Shown: in pieces, positions 61,257-64,000 of the stretch | Layout: each line of letters begins with the position of its first letter | How positions within the stretch are numbered: the first letter of the stretch is position 1 | Assembly: GCF_035989305.1 (NCBI RefSeq) | Contig: NZ_CP108514.1 | Span: 992,001 to 1,056,000 of the forward strand | DNA length: 64,000 nucleotides | DNA from: Streptomyces sp. NBC_01233 | GTDB taxonomy: Bacteria > Actinomycetota > Actinomycetes > Streptomycetales > Streptomycetaceae | Direction: 5' to 3' | The notes under the pieces: model-generated | Told to the model about the DNA's origin: nothing | Seen by the model: only the letters and a program-made list of their open reading frames with translations | The model's database searches: none | Made by a program: the position numbers and the translations under genes

Positions 61257-61518
61257 ACTTCGCGACCCCGCCGCTCTGAAGCCCCGCTGCCCCGCACGGC
61301 CCCAGCCTGCCCGGCCGGGCAGGGCGGAGGGCAGAGACAAACGCGCAGCAGGCCAGGCGATCGACGCCTGCCGCTCCTTCCCTGGCGCCGGCCACCCGCC
61401 GGTCGGCACCCTGACTTCTGCCCGCGTCCGTCTGGCCGCGCGGCGTTTCTCGATCCGTGGAGACGAACCGGTGCGCAACGGTCGGCCGCGGGATCACCGT
61501 AAGCCGAGAGGACACCGG

Positions 61519-62823
61519 ATGACCATCGCCGCGGACGGGCCGACCGTCCCCCTTCACGAGCCGGACGAGAACGCCGACTTCAAGGTCTTCGAGGAGCTGG
61601 AGTCGGAGGTTCGGATGTACTGCCGCAAGTTCCCCGTGGTCTTCGAGCGGGCGAAGGGCGCCGAGCTGTACACCGAGGACGGACGGACCTTCCTGGACTT
61701 CTTCTGTGGCGCCGGCACCCTCAACTACGGACACAACAACGACTTCATCAAGGGCAGGCTCGCCGAGTACCTGGCCGCCGACGGCGTCACCCACGGTCTC
61801 GACATGTACACCGTGGCCAAGCGCCAGTTCCTCGCCGCCTTCGCCGAAGTGGTCCTGCGGCCACGCGGGTTGGACTACAAGGTGCAGTTCGTCGGTCCCA
61901 CCGGCACCGACTCCGTGGAGGCCGCGCTCAAGCTCGCCCGCAAGGCGACCGGCCGCTCCGGCGTGATCGCGTTCACCGGCGCGTACCACGGTATGTCGCG
62001 CGGCTCGCTCGCGGTGACCGGCAGCCGGCGGGCCCGCCGGGCCGGCGGGGTGAGCGGGCAGGACGTCACCTTCGTACCGTACGAGGACGGCCCGCAGGGC
62101 GGGTTCGACTCGCTCGGGTACATCGAGCGGCTGCTCGCCGACCCGTCCTCGGGGGTGGAGGTGCCCGCCGCGGTGATCGTGGAGCCGATGCAGATGGAAG
62201 GCGGCGTCTACCCGGCGTCAGCCGAGTGGCTGCGCGGGCTACGGGATCTGACGGAACGACACGAGATCCTGCTGATCCTCGACGAGATCCAGTCGGGCTG
62301 CGGGCGCACCGGCACCTTCTTCTGCTTCGAGGAATCCGGTATCACCCCGGACATCGTGACCCTCTCGAAGTCCATCGGCGGGTACGGCCTGCCGCTCTCC
62401 CTCACCTTGTTCCGCCGGGAGTTGGACGTCTGGGAACCCGGTGAGCACACCGGCACCTTCCGTGGCAACCAGCTGGCCTTCGTGGCCGCCACCGCGGCTT
62501 GCGAGCTGTGGCGACAGGACACCCTCCACGCCGGTCTGGCCGCCGCCTCGGCCCGCCTCGATCGGTTCCGCACCGAACTCGCCGCCGTGGAACCGGCCTT
62601 GAAGGTGCGCGGCAGGGGCATGGCGCTGGGGATCGACACCTCCGGAGCCGGCGGGTCGGAGCGCGCCGACCGCGTCCAGCGGTACGCCTTCGAGCACGGA
62701 CTGATCGTCGAGCTCTGCGGCCGCCACGACGAGGTCATCAAGCTGCTGCCACCGCTGACCATCGACACCGCCCGTTTCGACCGCGGCCTCGATGTGCTCC
62801 GGCAGGCACTGCTGGCGCCCTGA
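61519..62823 (+). CDS. Diaminobutyrate--2-oxoglutarate aminotransferase (EctB-like)
   Basis: A 434-residue class-III PLP aminotransferase. It starts FEELESEVRMYCRKFPVVFERAKGAELYTEDG, with FFCGAGTLNYGHNN and HGLDMYTVAK, both features of L-2,4-diaminobutyrate transaminases. PLP contacts follow: VGPTGTDSVEAALKLAR, AYHGMSRG, EPMQMEGG, LILDEIQSGCGRTG, and Lys in LSKSIGGYGLPLSL. It would make L-2,4-diaminobutyrate from aspartate semialdehyde and glutamate. EctA and EctC are not next to it, so the diaminobutyrate is probably a building block here rather than an ectoine precursor. The ATG follows AAGCCGAGAGGA. Confidence 0.88.
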   Translation: MTIAADGPTVPLHEPDENADFKVFEELESEVRMYCRKFPVVFERAKGAELYTEDGRTFLDFFCGAGTLNYGHNNDFIKGRLAEYLAADGVTHGLDMYTVAKRQFLAAFAEVVLRPRGLDYKVQFVGPTGTDSVEAALKLARKATGRSGVIAFTGAYHGMSRGSLAVTGSRRARRAGGVSGQDVTFVPYEDGPQGGFDSLGYIERLLADPSSGVEVPAAVIVEPMQMEGGVYPASAEWLRGLRDLTERHEILLILDEIQSGCGRTGTFFCFEESGITPDIVTLSKSIGGYGLPLSLTLFRRELDVWEPGEHTGTFRGNQLAFVAATAACELWRQDTLHAGLAAASARLDRFRTELAAVEPALKVRGRGMALGIDTSGAGGSERADRVQRYAFEHGLIVELCGRHDEVIKLLPPLTIDTARFDRGLDVLRQALLAP

Positions 62824-62902
62824 GGGCCTGGACGGCGCCGATAGCCGCACCGCAGTCAGGGACTGCGGCCAGGACTTGAGTCACAGAACCGAGGAGGATC
62901 CG

Positions 62903-63856
62903 ATGCCCCACCCGCCACGCCGCCACCTGATCTCCATCAACGACCTCAGCTACGAGGACATGCACGGGATCGTGCAGCGGGGCGTCGAGTACGCTTCCGG
63001 CCGGTGCGAGGACGCCCGCCCGCTGCGGGACGCCGTCGTCGGCGTTCTCTTCCGCAAGACCTCCACCCGCACCCGGACGGCCTTCTCGGCCGGCGCGCTG
63101 CGCCTCGGCGGACAGCTGATCAGCTACGGCCCGGGGGATCTCCAGGAGAACACCGGTGAGACCGTCGAGGACACCGCCGAGGTGCTCTCCCGGATGCTCG
63201 ACGTCCTGGTGGCCAGGACTGCCGGCAGCGAGGCCGAGCTGCGCGCCTTCGCCTCCCAGCAGCGGATGGCCGTGGTCAACGCGATGAGCGCCGCCGAGCA
63301 CCCGACCCAGGCGCTCGCCGATCTCACCACGCTGCAGGGCCGGTTCGGGCGGATCGAGGGCCTGCGGGTGCTCTACGTCGGCGAGGGCAACAACACCGCA
63401 TCCGCCCTCACCCTCGCGCTCTCCCGGTACCGAAACACCACGCTGCACCTGCGGACACCGCCCGGCTACGGTGTGGAGCAGCGCTTCCTGGACCGCGCGG
63501 CGGTGGACGCCAAGAGCAGTGGGGCGACGGTCGACCAGCGGCACGACATGACCGGCCTGCCGACCGTCGATGTGGTCTACACCACCCGGTGGCAGACCAC
63601 GGGGACGGCCAAGGCCGACCCCGACTGGCGCAGCGTCTTCGCGCCGTTCCAGGTGGACGAGGCGGTGATGGCGGGCAGCCCCGACGCCGTGTTCATGCAC
63701 GACCTGCCCGCGCACCGGGGCGACGAGGTGACCGCCGAGGTGCTGGACGGGCCCACGAGCATCGCGTACGAGCAGGCCGAGAACAAGTACCACAGTGCGC
63801 GGGCCGTCTTGGAGTGGTGCGCGGGCGGCTCACGCCGGGGGTCCGTCGATGTCTGA
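62903..63856 (+). CDS. Ornithine-carbamoyltransferase-like enzyme with altered amino-acid site
   Basis: A 317-residue transcarbamylase. The carbamoyl-phosphate site is standard: FRKTSTRTRTAF near residue 50 (STRTR), and MSAAEHPTQALADL (HPTQ) near 130. The second domain differs. Where OTCs have an SMG loop it reads VVYTTRWQTTGTAKADPDW, and the HCLP motif with its cysteine is HDLPAHRGDEV. So carbamoyl transfer chemistry is likely, but not with ornithine as acceptor in the usual pocket. Diaminobutyrate from the preceding gene is an attractive acceptor, by context only. GAGGAGG lies 6 bases before the ATG, and its end overlaps the next gene by 8 bases. Confidence 0.83.
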   Translation: MPHPPRRHLISINDLSYEDMHGIVQRGVEYASGRCEDARPLRDAVVGVLFRKTSTRTRTAFSAGALRLGGQLISYGPGDLQENTGETVEDTAEVLSRMLDVLVARTAGSEAELRAFASQQRMAVVNAMSAAEHPTQALADLTTLQGRFGRIEGLRVLYVGEGNNTASALTLALSRYRNTTLHLRTPPGYGVEQRFLDRAAVDAKSSGATVDQRHDMTGLPTVDVVYTTRWQTTGTAKADPDWRSVFAPFQVDEAVMAGSPDAVFMHDLPAHRGDEVTAEVLDGPTSIAYEQAENKYHSARAVLEWCAGGSRRGSVDV

Positions 63857-64000
63857 GACCGTACTTCTGCCCGGTGGCGGGTGGCGGCTCTGGAGCCACT
63901 TCGCGCTCCGCGGGCCCGGCTTCCCGGCGGCCGGGGTGCTGCGGCTGGTGCCGGAGGGCCTGGCGGTGGCGGCGGACAAGTTCGGCGCCCGGGAGGCCCT
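63849..64000 (+). CDS. Partial: possible lantibiotic-dehydratase-like N-terminus
   Basis: 50 codons up to the window edge, ATG at 63849 overlapping the previous stop by 8 bases. It reads LPGGGWRLWSHFALRGPGFP, then AAGVLRLVPEGLAVAADKFG. A tryptophan-rich opening followed by LRGPGFP resembles the N-terminus of LanB-like (lantibiotic dehydratase) proteins in actinomycetes. The resemblance is to one short motif, so this is a suggestion, not an identification. It is strongly coupled to the carbamoyltransferase gene. Confidence 0.5.
   Translation, partial: MSETVLLPGGGWRLWSHFALRGPGFPAAGVLRLVPEGLAVAADKFGAREA

Noticed and set aside
61519..62823. Ectoine cluster
   Set aside because: Only the ectB-like gene is present; the following gene is a carbamoyltransferase, not ectC, and no ectA lies before it.

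Overview
The window is chromosomal DNA from a high-GC actinomycete, most likely Streptomyces. The evidence is very GC-rich third codon positions, many GTG and TTG starts, a Streptomyces subtilisin inhibitor, a large LuxR (LAL) regulator, a PAS-GAF-SpoIIE-HATPase phosphatase, twin-arginine secreted enzymes, UvrA-like and MHS transporters, and dense paired regulators and transport genes. The ORFs and motifs were read by eye. No database was searched, so family names rest on recognised motifs and domain order.

Layout. 1-11 kb: ordinary chromosomal genes (membrane protein end, DUF4190 protein, a damaged FtsX/MacB-type ABC system, subtilisin inhibitor, GNAT plus ATP-grasp pair, sirtuin, LAL regulator). 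11.2-19 kb: a secreted ricin-type lectin, then an IS1182-family and an IS1634-family element placed head to tail, then an MFS and SDR operon, then an IS701-family element. All three elements sit on CTAG tetramers, and two of those tetramers contain the TAG stop codon of the gene next door. 19-31 kb: 3-hydroxybutyrate dehydrogenase, Tat amidase, SpoIIE phosphatase, transposase remains, a DUF4246 protein, hydrolase, DUF1963 protein, a matrixin-like metalloprotease and its coupled partner. 31-36 kb: an SDR beside truncated hydrolase and LysR remnants, two exported hypothetical proteins, and sequence with little coding content. 36-53 kb: well-ordered genes (PIG-L deacetylase, MHS transporter, PucR and TetR regulators, UvrA-like resistance ATPase, 3-hydroxyisobutyryl-CoA hydrolase, DHFR-like protein, isochorismatase-like hydrolase, CASTOR/POLLUX-like channel, Tat flavin amine oxidase, Tat beta-carbonic anhydrase).

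53.4-59.5 kb is a decayed mobile patch. It holds a beheaded ABC exporter, a frameshifted tyrosine integrase, a scrambled IS30 gene, and a broken IS3 element whose orfA was split at codon 8 by an intact-looking IS4-family element with 43-bp inverted repeats and a 9-bp target duplication.

59.9-64 kb begins what looks like a biosynthetic cluster that runs off the right edge. It has two translationally coupled atypical LuxR regulators, a diaminobutyrate aminotransferase (EctB-like) without ectA or ectC, an ornithine-carbamoyltransferase-like enzyme that lacks the usual HCLP and SMG signatures, and the first 50 codons of a protein resembling the N-terminus of lantibiotic dehydratases. This is the most likely place for a new pathway. 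The CTAG stop-codon insertion pattern is the most unusual structural signal.
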